From Pogostemon cablin (Eukaryota; Streptophyta; Magnoliopsida; Lamiales; Lamiaceae): 64,000 nucleotides of DNA. The stretch is from NCBI GenBank assembly GCA_023678885.1, contig CM042955.1:40746088-40810087 (forward strand). Direction: 5' to 3'. Below are positions 1 through 9,644 of the stretch, piece after piece. Below the pieces are notes generated by a model, which worked only from the letters and a program-made list of their open reading frames with translations, was not told the origin of the DNA and ran no database searches. Position numbers and translations under genes: made by a program. Positions within the stretch are counted from its first letter, which is position 1. Every line of letters begins with the position of its first letter.

Positions 1-129
1 TGGAGGGCTAGGAATGCTTTGGTCTTTGATGCTATGGCGTTTGATGTTGATACAATTGTTGGGAAGATACAATCGACAATTTATAAGATACTCTATCATA
101 TCTACCCTGTGGACTTCATCAAGTTCTAG
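1..129 (+). CDS. LINE ORF2 C-terminus (partial, enters from outside the window)
   Basis: Frame 1 is open from the first base to a TAG at 127-129, giving 42 residues beginning WRARNALVFD. The W-[KR]-A-R-N start is the motif that ends most plant LINE reverse-transcriptase polyproteins, just after the zinc-binding zf-RVT region. The matching motif in the LINEs to the right is IWKARNEAL. The rest of this ORF2 (endonuclease and reverse transcriptase) would lie left of the window. Nothing can be said about whether it is intact. Confidence 0.65.
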   Translation, partial: WRARNALVFDAMAFDVDTIVGKIQSTIYKILYHIYPVDFIKF

Positions 130-586
130 TATTGTGCTTGTATTAGCTTATCTTGCCTAGTGTATTTTGTTTGCATTGTTTTCAGATCGGGGTATGCCAT
201 GTCTAATTGTTATTTTGGTTGCTCTCTCGCCATCCTGGTATGGTTGGAGAATTTTTTGGTTGTATTGTTCTTTACTCTCGCCATGTTGTATGGTTGGAGT
301 TTCATTCATGCCTCTTTTGCTGATATTGGTACTCTTTTTCCTACTTATGGTTTTTCCCCGTTGGGGGGTTTCATAAGTAGGTTTTAACGAGGCCAACGAG
401 GCATGGATGTTTTGGGAGCTTCACCTTCCCTTCTACCATTTGTCCTTCAGTGGTAGTTTTGAGGTCCTGTTTAAACCTCATTTGCCCTTCTTTGTACACC
501 ATTCTTTCCAGTTGGTGTTTGTATCGTTGTCTTGTTATAACAGTTATGAATATTTTTATATATTATTTACCTTTTACCCCAAAAAA
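1..586 (+). mobile_element. 3' end of a poly(A)-tailed LINE (family distinct from the other LINEs here)
   Basis: The stretch holds the end of a LINE ORF2 (1-129), about 450 bp of T-rich 3' UTR and a short A run at 581-588. The A run merges into 18S sequence that starts with AAGAAAGAGCTC. Plant L1-type LINEs have this structure. The C-terminus and UTR do not resemble those of the LINEs at 25-61 kb, which lack a poly(A) tail, so this is a second family. The element continues to the left of the window, so its 5' end and target-site duplication cannot be seen. The three small ORFs inside the UTR look spurious. Confidence 0.75.
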
Positions 587-692
587 AAGAAAGAGCTCTC
601 AGTCTGTCAATTCTTACTATGTCTGGACCTGGTAAGTTTCCCCGTGTTGAGTCAAATTAAGCCGCAGGCTCCACTCCTGGTGGTGCCCATCT

Positions 693-735
<43 letters not shown>

Positions 736-1505
736 AAACCCAAAGACTTTGATTCCTCATAAGGTGCCGGAGGAGTCCTTTAAGCAACATCCGCAGATCC
801 CTGGTCGGCATCATTTATGGTTGAGACTAGGACGGTTTCTGATCATCTTCGAGCCCCCAATTTTCATTCTTGATTAATGAAAACATTCTTGGCAAATTCT
901 TTCGCAGTTGTTCGAGCTGGAATTACCGCGGTTGCTTGCACCAGACTTGCCCTCCAAAGGATCCTCGTTAAGGGATTTAGATTGTACTCATTAAAATTAT
1001 AAGACTCGAAGAGCCCGGTATTATTATTTATTATCACTATCTCACTGTGTCAGGATTGGATAATTTGCGTGTCTGCTGCCTTCCTTGGATGTGGTAGCCA
1101 TTTCTCAGGCTCCCTCTCCAGAATCGAACCCTAATTCTCCGTCACCCGTCACCACCATGTTAGGCCACTATCCTACCATTGAAAGTTGATAGGGCAGAAA
1201 TTTGAATGATGTGTCGCCAGCACGAGGGCCGTGCGATCCGTCGAGTTATCATGAATCATCACAGCAATGAGCAGAGTTCGTGTTAACCTTTTATCTAATA
1301 AATGCATCCCTTCCAGAAGTCGGGGTTTGTTGCACGTATTAGCTCTAGAATTACTACGGTAATCCAAGTAGTAGGTACCATCAAACAAACTATAACTGAT
1401 TTAATGAGCCATTCGCAGATTCACAGTCTGAATTAGTTCATACTTACACATGCATGGCTTAATATTTGAGACAAGCATATGACTACTAGCAGGATCAACC
1501 ATGTA
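587..1505 (-). rRNA. Decayed 18S rRNA gene, 5' half, with internal deletion
   Basis: The reverse complement reads as plant 18S rRNA from its 5' end (1505) to roughly the middle of the gene, where the LINE interrupts it at about 587. About 0.33 kb is missing at 914/915: the sequence jumps from the GTTGTTCG segment straight to AGCTGGAATTACCGCGG, and the missing part is present in the copy at 38642-39854. Many substitutions occur, including at usually invariant sites (for example the 5' terminus near 1500). The gene is therefore a pseudogene. The ETS follows directly at 1506, so the normal order ETS then 18S is kept on the minus strand. Confidence 0.93.
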
Positions 1506-1761
1506 GAATTCTTCACCGACGCCGGAATGGCATGATCCGGGCTATGGGGGCACTAGGACCAAGTCATGCACGACAGTCGTTCGCAAGGATCATTGAATTC
1601 TCTCTACGTGGACGACGGAGGCACCGTGGCCTCGTGGTCGCTCTGTGCTCCATAACCGAGAATTCGAGCGTCGTGTCGTGGCCCGACAGACCAAGCATCC
1701 TTAAGGGTGCTTGAATTACAAGGCGCAACATGGGCCCTGATGTCCCCCCGCACTGCATTTC
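1506..1761 (-). other. rDNA 5' external transcribed spacer, promoter-distal part
   Basis: This lies just upstream (minus strand) of the 18S 5' end and matches 39855-40110 in the other rDNA unit, with many substitutions. It is cut at 1761 by the copia element; the five bases ATTTC at 1757-1761 recur at 23709-23713, where the spacer continues. No gene is seen in it; short ORFs on both strands are incidental. Confidence 0.8.
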
Positions 1762-2000
1762 TGATGGCAATTGGATCGTGCAGTTCAAACGTGATCGTTA
1801 GGATCTCAGGCAAATAATCAGCGGAAGCAAAAAAAAAATGTTTACCTGACTTCTGGGTCGATGTAGAGGATGAAGATCTGTGATGAACACCTCTGATCTT
1901 CTACCGTATGTCCCAAAGTCAACTCTGTTGTTGGGTGGTCAACAATCCCCAGAGTTCTCTCAATCTGCTCTCTGTTTTCTCCCATATGTCAAATGAGGCA
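1762..2000 (-). repeat. Copia LTR, outer piece of the split left LTR (its 3' LTR)
   Basis: The piece matches 22508-22746 of the right LTR nearly base for base and starts TGATGGCAATTGG. It is cut at 2000 by the Athila insertion. The last five bases, AGGCA (1996-2000), are the target duplicated on the other side of the Athila element at 15745-15749. Confidence 0.92.
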
Positions 2001-2217
2001 TGATGAGTGTGTAAATTCACAAGTTTGGCGCTATGTTTTGTGCTAGTTTTGGAGAGTTTTGATGTGGAAATAGGTGGAAAACCTATATATATTGTGAAAT
2101 AGCATGAATCAGGTGTTAGTGGAGCTATTTGAGTGTTTTCTTAGCAAAAACGGAGTGAAAGAGCCAAGAATCGAAGAGACGGAGTTGAAGCCACGCGAAT
2201 CGCCCAAAAAGTAGGTG

Positions 2218-2575
2218 GGTTCGACCTGGCTGGAGGAGGGTTCGACCTCTCCAGCAGGTCGAACCAACGTTGCTGGACATACAGAGATGGGTTCGACCAA
2301 GACTCGGTTGGTTCGACCTGGCCATCAGGTCGAACCATGGTCGAACCTGTTTGCAAGAAGGAGGATTCGACCACGACGTTGGAGTTCGACTTGCCAGTTG
2401 GTCGAATCGGGAGCAAGAGTTGTCCAGTGCTGAGGTTCGACCTGGGGTTCGACCAAGGCCTAAGTGGTTCGGCCTGAAAAGAAGGTGGAACCTGTATAGA
2501 ATTCTTCCAGTAGTGGGGTTCGACCTGGGGTTCGACCTGTGGCTCGGGGTTCGACCTGCGTGACGTGGTCGAACC
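2218..2575 (+). repeat. GGTTCGACC / GGTCGAACC motif cassette in the 5' LTR (U3)
   Basis: About fifteen copies or near-copies of the 9-mer in both orientations are present. The clearest module has forward motifs at 2290 and 2310 and inverted motifs at 2328 and 2339, spaced 20, 18 and 11 bp. A further forward/inverted pair at 2239/2257 keeps the 18-bp spacing. Other copies are shuffled (forward motifs 12 bp apart at 2434/2446 and 2517/2529). The copies at 2466 (GGTTCGGCC) and 2484 (GGTGGAACC) are mutated here but canonical in the 3' LTR. The cassette ends about 95 bp before the TATA box. Confidence 0.9.
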
Positions 2576-2670
2576 TGTGTGCAAGAACTTACCTTATCCG
2601 GATTTTCGAGGCCGAAACGCGTAAGATCACTTAGAAAGCCCATTCCAAGCCCTAGAGACGTGATTACAAG

Positions 2671-2678
2671 TATAAAAG
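2671..2678 (+). promoter_or_regulatory. TATA box of the Athila 5' LTR
   Basis: TATAAAAG followed by a purine-rich stretch lies in the middle of the LTR, with the motif cassette upstream. Transcription would start some 25-35 bp downstream, near 2700, which would make 2001 to about 2700 the U3 region. Inferred from sequence only. Confidence 0.65.
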
Positions 2679-3672
2679 GAGGCTCATACAGAGAATAGAG
2701 AAGGCTTTTGATCGTCAATCATAGGAGAGACAAGAGTAGAGGTGGTGATCCATTCAGAGGGCTGTGACAGAGGTTCGCTGAAGGTTCAAGTAAGAATGAT
2801 TAATCTAACCATGATTGTTCCTAGATCAATCATGGGCTAGAACCACCTTGGTAGTTCTAGGGTTATGAAAGTTTCATGATGTAATTCGTGTTTTGTGTGT
2901 AAAACTCCGTACAACACTACCTGTGGTTTGTTTTATATAAGATTGCATATTTAATCAATACTCATAGTCGTTTTGTGCATCAATGATCGTTGTGTAGAGT
3001 CTGAATACATAACATGGTTATTGATTGAGTGCGTTCACTACTGAGCAGGGTTTATTGTTATAATTCTAAGTGTAGGGATTCCGAAGTATTATTAGAACTG
3101 TCTTATATGAATATTCATGAATTGAATTGAATTCGGGTTGATGAATAGGATGAAGAGTATAACTTTATAGTACCTAAAGAGGGAGATCAAATCGGGTTAG
3201 ATTCTAGACGTAGAAGATAATTGATTATGATAGTACCTAGAAAGGGGGGTGAAGCATATCTCTTGCTCCGATGTTATTCACACGTGTCAAGCGCATATTT
3301 ACTTGTGTCTATAGAGTAAACTTGCATGGTCTAGTGATGCGTCCACAAACTACAGGGCAGAGTCGGACACCATCACATGAAAATACGAATTGCTAGTGAA
3401 ACTGGATGACCCGACGAACTACCTATCATTCTTATTGATCACAACTCACTTCTCTCTACTTTTGCTGTTTCTTTTGTTAATTCGATTAGAAGTTACTATC
3501 CAGTAAACCTTTACAATTACCAACATAGTCTAAAATATACTAGAAGATCACAAAATTGATATTTATCTGTCCCGTGGGTTCGATATTGTAACTTGGTCAC
3601 CTTCGCGACTACAATTGATATCCTTATACTTGAGAATTAATTTGTGTGTTGAGAAAACCCCTATCAAGTTCT

Positions 3673-3690
3673 TGGCGCCGTTGCCGGGGA
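3673..3690 (+). other. Primer binding site, tRNA-Asp
   Basis: TGGCGCCGTTGCCGGGGA is complementary to the 18 bases at the 3' end of plant tRNA-Asp including CCA. It lies 6 bp inside the 5' LTR end (3666). tRNA-Asp priming is usual for Athila elements. Confidence 0.93.
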
Positions 3691-3779
3691 CGGCGTAAAC
3701 TATCTTTTTTGTATTATTTCTAGTTTATTAGGACTATTTACCTTGTTTTGTTGTTTTCTTTCTTATTCGTTTTAGGTGT

Positions 3780-6446
3780 ATGCTCACAAGATCAAAGAAA
3801 GGTAATCTTGAACCGTATAATCCTGAGATTGGAGCATCATCAAGAAAGAAGAAGAAGAAGAAGAGCAAGGCAAAGGCAATTGACTCAACTGAAGCTCTGA
3901 ATTTTGGAGTTGAGGTTGACGAGCAGATTTCGCAAGCGATTGAGGCTACAACTGAAGTTAATTTGGAAGTAGTAACAGTCAACATGGCAGCGAATCCGGA
4001 TAATCTAGCCATCCGTGAGGTTTTCAGAAATAATGGGGCTGGAAATTATGAGCTTTTAGGAGCAAGGGGAACAAACACCGCGTTCGATCTTCATCCCGCT
4101 CTTATTAGCATGATAGAGAGGAACTCCTTTTCAGGAGGGTCTTTCAAGGATCCGCAGCAGCATCTGAACAAGTTCTTGGGCTATGCAAGTACTCAAAAAG
4201 ACGTAGGAGAACATGAAGATGCTAGGAAGATCCTTTTGTTCAAATTCTCGTTTACTGAAAAGGCGAGGGATTGGTACGATACTATTAATGCAGCTAAGTG
4301 CACCACGTGGGCGCAATTGAAGTTAAGATTCTTGGAGAGGTATATGCCACCTTCGAAGGTGTTTAAGATGAAGCAAGATATTAACCAATTTGCTATCAGT
4401 GGAGGTGAGAAATTTCATGAAGCGTGGGATAGATTCAAGGACATGCTTAGGAAGTGTCCTCAACATGGGTTATCTAAATCCCAATATATCAGTATATTTT
4501 ATAACAGATTGGACTGTGAATCAAGAGTGCTACTTGATGCTTCTTCTAATGGAGCATTGCTTACAAAGTCATCCGTTGAGGCCGAGAGATTGTTTGAAGA
4601 CATATCAATGAATTCGAGGGATTGGCCCACTGATAGAGTTAGAGGTACGTATGTTCTTGGAAAGGTAACTCAGGTTGAACAAGCAATGGTGAAGACTAAG
4701 AGAGAGGATGAGATCGTTTCGAGCTTGTCCAATATCAACAAGCTACTTGAGTCTCAACAGAAGCAGATCAGCGAGATATCCCAACGAGTGCCAATCATGC
4801 AGCAAGAGATGATGAATAATGGAACCATCCAAGACGAATTGGAGGAAGCAAATTATGCCATGGGTCAAAGTATCCAAGGAACGAGGTACCCAAATCAAGG
4901 AAACCGGAACTACCAAGGGAACTATCGAGGGAACTTTAATAATCGTGGTCCATCTGGTAGTTATCAACAGCAACCAAGGAGGCCTGAATTTTCATGGAGC
5001 AATACGAACAATGTAGTGCAACTTCCGATGGGTGTTGATCCGGGAGAAAAGGTGGAAGAAGGAAAGCCTGGGTTCGAGGATACTGTGAACCGGTACATGG
5101 TAAAGAATGATGAAAGAGTGAATCGCCTTGAGGCAAAGCTTGAGAAAAAGATTGATGATCACCACAGAGATTTGTCCACTCAGGTGAAAGATCTTACATT
5201 GTTGATGGGTACAATTGCAGAGAATGTGAACACATTGACTCAAACTGTAGGAAAAGGTAAGTTTCCGTCTCAGAGTATAGAGAATCCGAAGTCGTGTAAT
5301 GCCATCACACTGAGGTCAGGAACGCAGTACGAGGGACCGATGAGGCCGGAATCGAAGTTGGAATTTTCTAAGCCTCGGTTCGACCAACACGCAGAGGGTT
5401 CGACCAACTTCTCAAGTCGAACCCAGGTCGAACCTCATCGGCCAGAGCACTCTATTTTGACGCAGAAATGGTTCGACCATGATCACGAAGGTTCGACCAA
5501 CTTTTCAGGTCGAACCCAGGTCGAACCGAAGGATGGAGATTATACAGTGAAGCAGTTCGACCAAAGGGGTAGTGGTTCGACCTCCAATGTTGGTCGAACC
5601 CAAGTCGAACCTCCGGAGCAGAATGAGATCAGTCTTCCAGTGAAGAGGTTCGACCAATACAGTCCTGGTTCGACCTTTCAGCCTGGTCGAACCTTAGTCG
5701 AACCTCGCCGAGATGTTTTGTTTGATGCACCTGTTGTTCCTTTTGATGTTGATGCAACTCCAATGGTACGGAATGAGCAAAGTACAGACATAATAGCTGA
5801 GAAAAAATGGGAAAGAGCTAAGCGATTAAGAGCCGAAAAGGAGAAAGCGGAAAAGGTTGATCGTGATGAATGGGGGTTTCCTAAAACAAAGATACCTCCA
5901 CCGTTTCCCTACAAGCTAGTGAAGAAGGGGTTGGAAGAGAAGTTCAAGAAGTTTTCAGAGATAATGAACAAGATAAGCTTGAACATCCCTTTTTCAGAGG
6001 CAATCATGGAGATGCCATATTATGCTCGGTTCCTTAAAGACATATTGATGAAGAAGCGAAGCTTAACCGGAGTTGAAACGGTAAACTTATCGGAGAATTG
6101 TAGCTCAATTATTCAAAAGAAGTTGCCACCAAAGATGAAAGATTCGGGGAGCTTTACTATTCTTTGTAAGATCGGGAAGGGGCCAGCACGGCGAGCTTTA
6201 TGCGATCTTGGGGCAAGCATCAATTTGATGCCGTTGTCTATCTTTCAGAAGCTTGGTTTGGGGGAGATGACCCCGAAAATTGTTGCTCTCCAATTGGCAG
6301 ATAGATCAATGACGTTTCCGAAAGGAATAGTTGAAGATGTTCTAGTAAAGGTGGAGAAGCTAGTTTTTCCTGTGGATTTCCTTGTATTAGAAATGGATGA
6401 TGACAAGGATAATGTTCCTTTAATCTTGGGGAGGCCAGTGTTATAG
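3780..6446 (+). CDS. gag: Athila gag-protease polyprotein (888 aa, open)
   Basis: This would form the capsid of the virus-like particle and the aspartic protease that processes the polyprotein. ATG 3780 is the first in-frame ATG after the primer site. Residues about 15-35 are a Lys-rich patch. Residues about 120-290 are the retrotransposon gag domain (conserved WYDTI, WAQLKLRF, FHEAWDRFK). Residues about 300-370 look coiled or Gln-rich, followed by an Asn/Gly/Arg-rich stretch. Residues about 533-642 are four repeats encoded by the GGTTCGACC modules. The protease lies at about 780-888, with the DLGASIN active-site box (Asp near residue 808) typical of Athila and an ILGRP box at the C-terminus. 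A TAG at 6444-6446 ends the ORF where most Athila elements continue into pol; the next ORF is in another frame. No CCHC zinc knuckle was seen. Confidence 0.93.
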   Translation: MLTRSKKGNLEPYNPEIGASSRKKKKKKSKAKAIDSTEALNFGVEVDEQISQAIEATTEVNLEVVTVNMAANPDNLAIREVFRNNGAGNYELLGARGTNTAFDLHPALISMIERNSFSGGSFKDPQQHLNKFLGYASTQKDVGEHEDARKILLFKFSFTEKARDWYDTINAAKCTTWAQLKLRFLERYMPPSKVFKMKQDINQFAISGGEKFHEAWDRFKDMLRKCPQHGLSKSQYISIFYNRLDCESRVLLDASSNGALLTKSSVEAERLFEDISMNSRDWPTDRVRGTYVLGKVTQVEQAMVKTKREDEIVSSLSNINKLLESQQKQISEISQRVPIMQQEMMNNGTIQDELEEANYAMGQSIQGTRYPNQGNRNYQGNYRGNFNNRGPSGSYQQQPRRPEFSWSNTNNVVQLPMGVDPGEKVEEGKPGFEDTVNRYMVKNDERVNRLEAKLEKKIDDHHRDLSTQVKDLTLLMGTIAENVNTLTQTVGKGKFPSQSIENPKSCNAITLRSGTQYEGPMRPESKLEFSKPRFDQHAEGSTNFSSRTQVEPHRPEHSILTQKWFDHDHEGSTNFSGRTQVEPKDGDYTVKQFDQRGSGSTSNVGRTQVEPPEQNEISLPVKRFDQYSPGSTFQPGRTLVEPRRDVLFDAPVVPFDVDATPMVRNEQSTDIIAEKKWERAKRLRAEKEKAEKVDRDEWGFPKTKIPPPFPYKLVKKGLEEKFKKFSEIMNKISLNIPFSEAIMEMPYYARFLKDILMKKRSLTGVETVNLSENCSSIIQKKLPPKMKDSGSFTILCKIGKGPARRALCDLGASINLMPLSIFQKLGLGEMTPKIVALQLADRSMTFPKGIVEDVLVKVEKLVFPVDFLVLEMDDDKDNVPLILGRPVL
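5377..5704 (+). repeat. Four regular GGTTCGACC modules inside gag
   Basis: Each module has two forward 9-mers and two inverted ones. Motif starts: 5377/5397/5415/5426, 5470/5490/5508/5519, 5554/5574/5592/5603 and 5647/5667/5685/5696. The spacing is 20, 18 and 11 bp in all four. Modules repeat at 93, 84 and 93 bp, all multiples of three, so the ORF stays open. Within a module the motif is read in three codon phases, giving FD, GST, (G/S)RT and VEP. The second module has all four motifs in consensus form. Confidence 0.96.
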
Positions 6447-6453
6447 TATTGAC

Positions 6454-8709
6454 GTGGTGGAGGAGATTGTGAACGAGGATATGTCTTTGATCTTGTCAAA
6501 GGATCCTCTTGAGACATGTTTGATGGAATCTCTTACTTATCCCACTACGGAGCTTGACGGACTTTCTAACGAGGTATGTATTGAATTTCTTGAAAACTTA
6601 CTTGCTTTGGGTGATGATAGGTTTGCATTGGAGAGAAATAAAGTGGAAGAAGTCAAATGGACCAGGAAGTACTTGGGTTTGGATAATGAAAACACTCCAG
6701 TGGAGAAAAGAAAAGAGGAGTTGAAACAATTGCCGGATCACTTGAAGTATGCTTTTCTTGGTGATGATGCACAATATCTGGTAATTTTATCTTCTTCCCT
6801 TAATGATGATCAACTTGAGGAGTTATTAGATGTTTTGAGGAAGTACCAGTCTGTGATAGGGTGGTCACTTGATGATTTGAAAGGTATTAGTCCTTCGTAT
6901 TGTATGCATCGGATTAGGTTGATGGATGAAGCCAAAGCTAGTGTTCAGAATCAGCGTAGGGTGAATCCCGCAATTCAAGAGGTGATAAGGAAGCAAATTC
7001 TTACGTGGTTGGATGCTGGAATTATATATCCTATTAGTGATAGTCCCCATGTAAGTCCATTGCATGTAGTTGCTAAGAAGGGGGGTATGACTGTAGTGAA
7101 AGCTGAGGATGGAGAAGCGATAGCCACAAGAATTCCTACGGGATGGCGTACATGTGTGGATTACAGGAAATTGAATGAGAACACGTGTAAGGACCATTTC
7201 CCTCTTCCATTTATGGATCAAATGTTGGATCGTCTTGCAGGGTATGAGTTTTATTGTTTCTTAGATGGATACTCGGGGTATAATCAAATCATGATTGCTC
7301 TCGAGGATCAAGAAAAGACCACTTTTACTTGCCCCTATGGGACCTTTGCTTTTAGGAAAATGCCATTTGGATTGTGTAATGTGCCTGCTACTTTTCAGAG
7401 ATGCATGATGGCGATTTTTGATGGTTTGATAGAGAAGATCATGGAAGTATTCATGGACGATTTTTCAGTCTTTGGTTCTTCTTTTGATATGTGTTTGTCT
7501 AACCTTGCTGTTGTTTTGAAAAGGTGTCAAGAAACTAATCTTGTCTTGAATTGGGAGAAGTGTCATTTCATGGTGAAAGATGGGATTGTTCTTGGGCATC
7601 ATGTTTCCGCCAAGGGATTACAGGTAGACCATGCTAAAGTGGTGGCAATTGAGAAGCTTCCACCACCGACCAATGAAAGAGGAGTGCGATCCTTCCTTGG
7701 ACACGCCGGTTTTTACAGGAGATTCATTAAGGACTTCTCGAAATACTCTAAGCCCTTATCTCATTTACTTGAAAAGGATATTCCTTTTGTGTTTAATGAT
7801 GAGTGTTTAACAGCTTTTCAAGTTTTGAAGGAGGAGCTTATTACTGCCCCTATCTTGATCACACCGGACTGGACGCAACCGTTTGTACTTATGTGTGATG
7901 CAAGTGATGTAGCATTGGGTGTGGTGCTTGGACAGCTAAGGGAGAAGAAGTTCTGCGCCATTTACTACGCGAGTAAGACTTTGGATGCGGCACAGAAGAA
8001 TTACACAGTGACTGAAAAGGAGTTTTTAGCTGTTGTGTATGCATTCGATAAGTTTCGTCAGTATTTGGTTGGCATGAAGACGATTGTGTATACGGATCAC
8101 TCAGCGATTCGTTATTTGATGGAGAAGAAGGAGACGAAGCCTAGGATCATAAGATGGATTCTACTACTGCAGGAGTTTGACTTGGAGATTCGGGATAAGA
8201 AAGGAACAGAAAATGTGTTGGCCGATCACTTGTTAAGGTTGGAGACTAGGGAGCATTGTGATAATTCTTTCGAGTATATTGAAGAGATGTTCCCTGATGA
8301 GAAGATCATGGCTGTGGCTGTTGAAGGTGCCGAGCGAGCATGCGTGGTTGCAGCGCAAGGTATGGATCCATGGTATGCGGATTATGTTAATTACATTGTC
8401 ATTGGTGAAATTCCAAGGGATCTCAACCGATATCAACTTGCGAAATTTCGTAGGGATGTTGAGACATTTATATGGTATGATCCATTTGCTTATAAGATTT
8501 GTACAGATTCTATTGTCCGAAGATGTGTACCCAAATGGAAATGGAAAGTGTGTTGGAGTTCTGCCATGCACAACCGAATGGTGGGCATTTCGGAGCGCAA
8601 AAGACTGCAGCTAAGGTACTTCAATGCACTCTTTATTGGCCTACTTTGTTTAAAGATAGTGAGAGCTATGTGGCGTCTTGCGATAGATGCTAGCGCATGG
8701 GTAATATAG
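6454..8709 (+). pseudogene. pol: Athila pol: reverse transcriptase and RNase H (751 codons, broken at both ends)
   Basis: This would copy element RNA into DNA inside the particle. The first 130 codons resemble the Athila protease-RT linker. Reverse transcriptase follows, with the YPISDSPHVSPL region, GWRTCVDYRKLN, LDGYSGYNQI and the catalytic FMDD box near residue 332. RNase H follows with MCDASD (about 480), the TEKEF glutamate and YTDHSA aspartate. The reading frame differs from gag-protease, and the nominal start at 6454 is GTG, not ATG, so there is no normal initiation; a frame change with probable loss of sequence lies near 6446-6454. At about 8520-8545 a frameshift puts the last 55 codons out of frame: the integrase zinc-binding segment continues in the frame of 8499-8693. 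RT and RNase H catalytic residues are retained. Confidence 0.92.
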
Positions 8710-9644
8710 GTAGGAGAGATGAGATGCCATTGCAGCCTAGCATAGTCGTGGAGATATTTGATGTATGGGGGATCGATTTTATGGGGCCTTTTCCCCCGTC
8801 GAATGGGTTTCTCTACATTCTTCTTGCGGTGGATTATGTTTCGAAGTGGGTGGAAGCAATTCCTACTCGTGTTAATGACTCGAAAGTTGTTTTATCTTTC
8901 CTAAAGAAACATATTTTTGCCCGTTATGGAGTTCCGAGAGCATTAGTTAGTGATGGAGGTTCCCACTTCGTCAATAAATTTCTGGAGAAGGTGCTTAAGG
9001 ATTATGGTGTTAGGCATAGGGTTACTACACCCTATCATCTGCAAGCAAATGGGCAGGCGGAGGTCTCCAACCGTCAAGTAAAGCAGATTCTGGAGAAAGT
9101 GGTAGGAACTAATAGAAAAGATTGGGCTATGAAGCTTGATGATGTGTTATGGGGGTTCCAGACCGCTTACAAGACGGTATTAGATATGTCACCGTATCAA
9201 ATTGTCTATGGGAAGCCGTGCCACTTACCCGTAGAAATCCAACACAAAGCGTTTTGGGCTTTGCGTCGCTTGAACTTGACCCTTAGGGATGTAAAGGAGT
9301 TGAGGCTAACTCACATGAATCAGTTGGATGAGTTTAGGAGTCGTGCTTTCAAGAATTCAGAGATTTATAAGGAAAGAATGAAGAGGTGGCATGATTCTGA
9401 AATTTCGTACAAGGAGTTCAGGCAAGGAGATGAGGTACTACTTTTTAACTCTCGTTTGAAGCTTTTTGCAGGCAAGTTGAAGTCTAAGTGGACGGGACCG
9501 TTCATGATTCATCGAGCCTTAGGAGGGGGGAGTTATGAGCTTATTGACAAAGATGGTGATGTTATCATGGCGAATGGGCATCAATTGAAGCATTATAGGT
9601 CGCCGGATGATGCATGTGTTATTTTTGATGATACCTTGTTCTGA
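8547..9644 (+). pseudogene. pol: Athila pol: integrase
   Basis: Integrase would insert the cDNA into the host chromosome. The HHCC zinc-binding segment (HAQPNGGHFG, later CDRC) lies at 8547-8690. It is separated from the catalytic core by an in-frame TAG at 8691-8693, and the open part runs 8697-9644 (315 aa). The catalytic triad is visible: Asp in WGIDFMGPF, Asp in VSDGGSHF and Glu in GQAEVSN, followed by the GKPCHLPVE motif usual in Athila. The C-terminal region ends with LKSKWTGPFMI and GHQLKHY, a typical gypsy integrase end. One frameshift upstream and one stop are the visible lesions. The core itself looks intact. Confidence 0.92.

Larger units (their letters stand above)
2001..3666 (+). 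repeat. Athila 5' LTR
   Basis: The LTR is 1666 bp and is repeated at 14079-15744 without net length change. U3 holds the GGTTCGACC cassette (2218-2575), and a TATA box lies at 2671. From about 2790 to 3660 it is A/T-rich, with no gene seen. Compared with the 3' LTR it carries several mutated motif copies. Confidence 0.96.

Noticed and set aside
2218..2575. GGTTCGA as the B box of tRNA genes (Pol III promoter)
   Set aside because: The ninth position of the B box should be C and is usually A, T or another base here. No A box at the proper distance and no tRNA fold.
2125..2718. A 197-codon minus-strand ORF in each Athila LTR
   Set aside because: It is antisense to the motif cassette, open because the motif lacks stops in that frame, and covers the TATA box.
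5377..5704. Evenly spaced repeats resembling a CRISPR array
   Set aside because: This is a plant retrotransposon, the motif appears in both orientations, the repeats lie inside gag, and there are no cas genes.
8233..8614. ORFs of 112 and 118 codons overlapping the RNase H-integrase region
   Set aside because: They are shadows of pol. Only the frame of 8499-8693 carries real integrase sequence.
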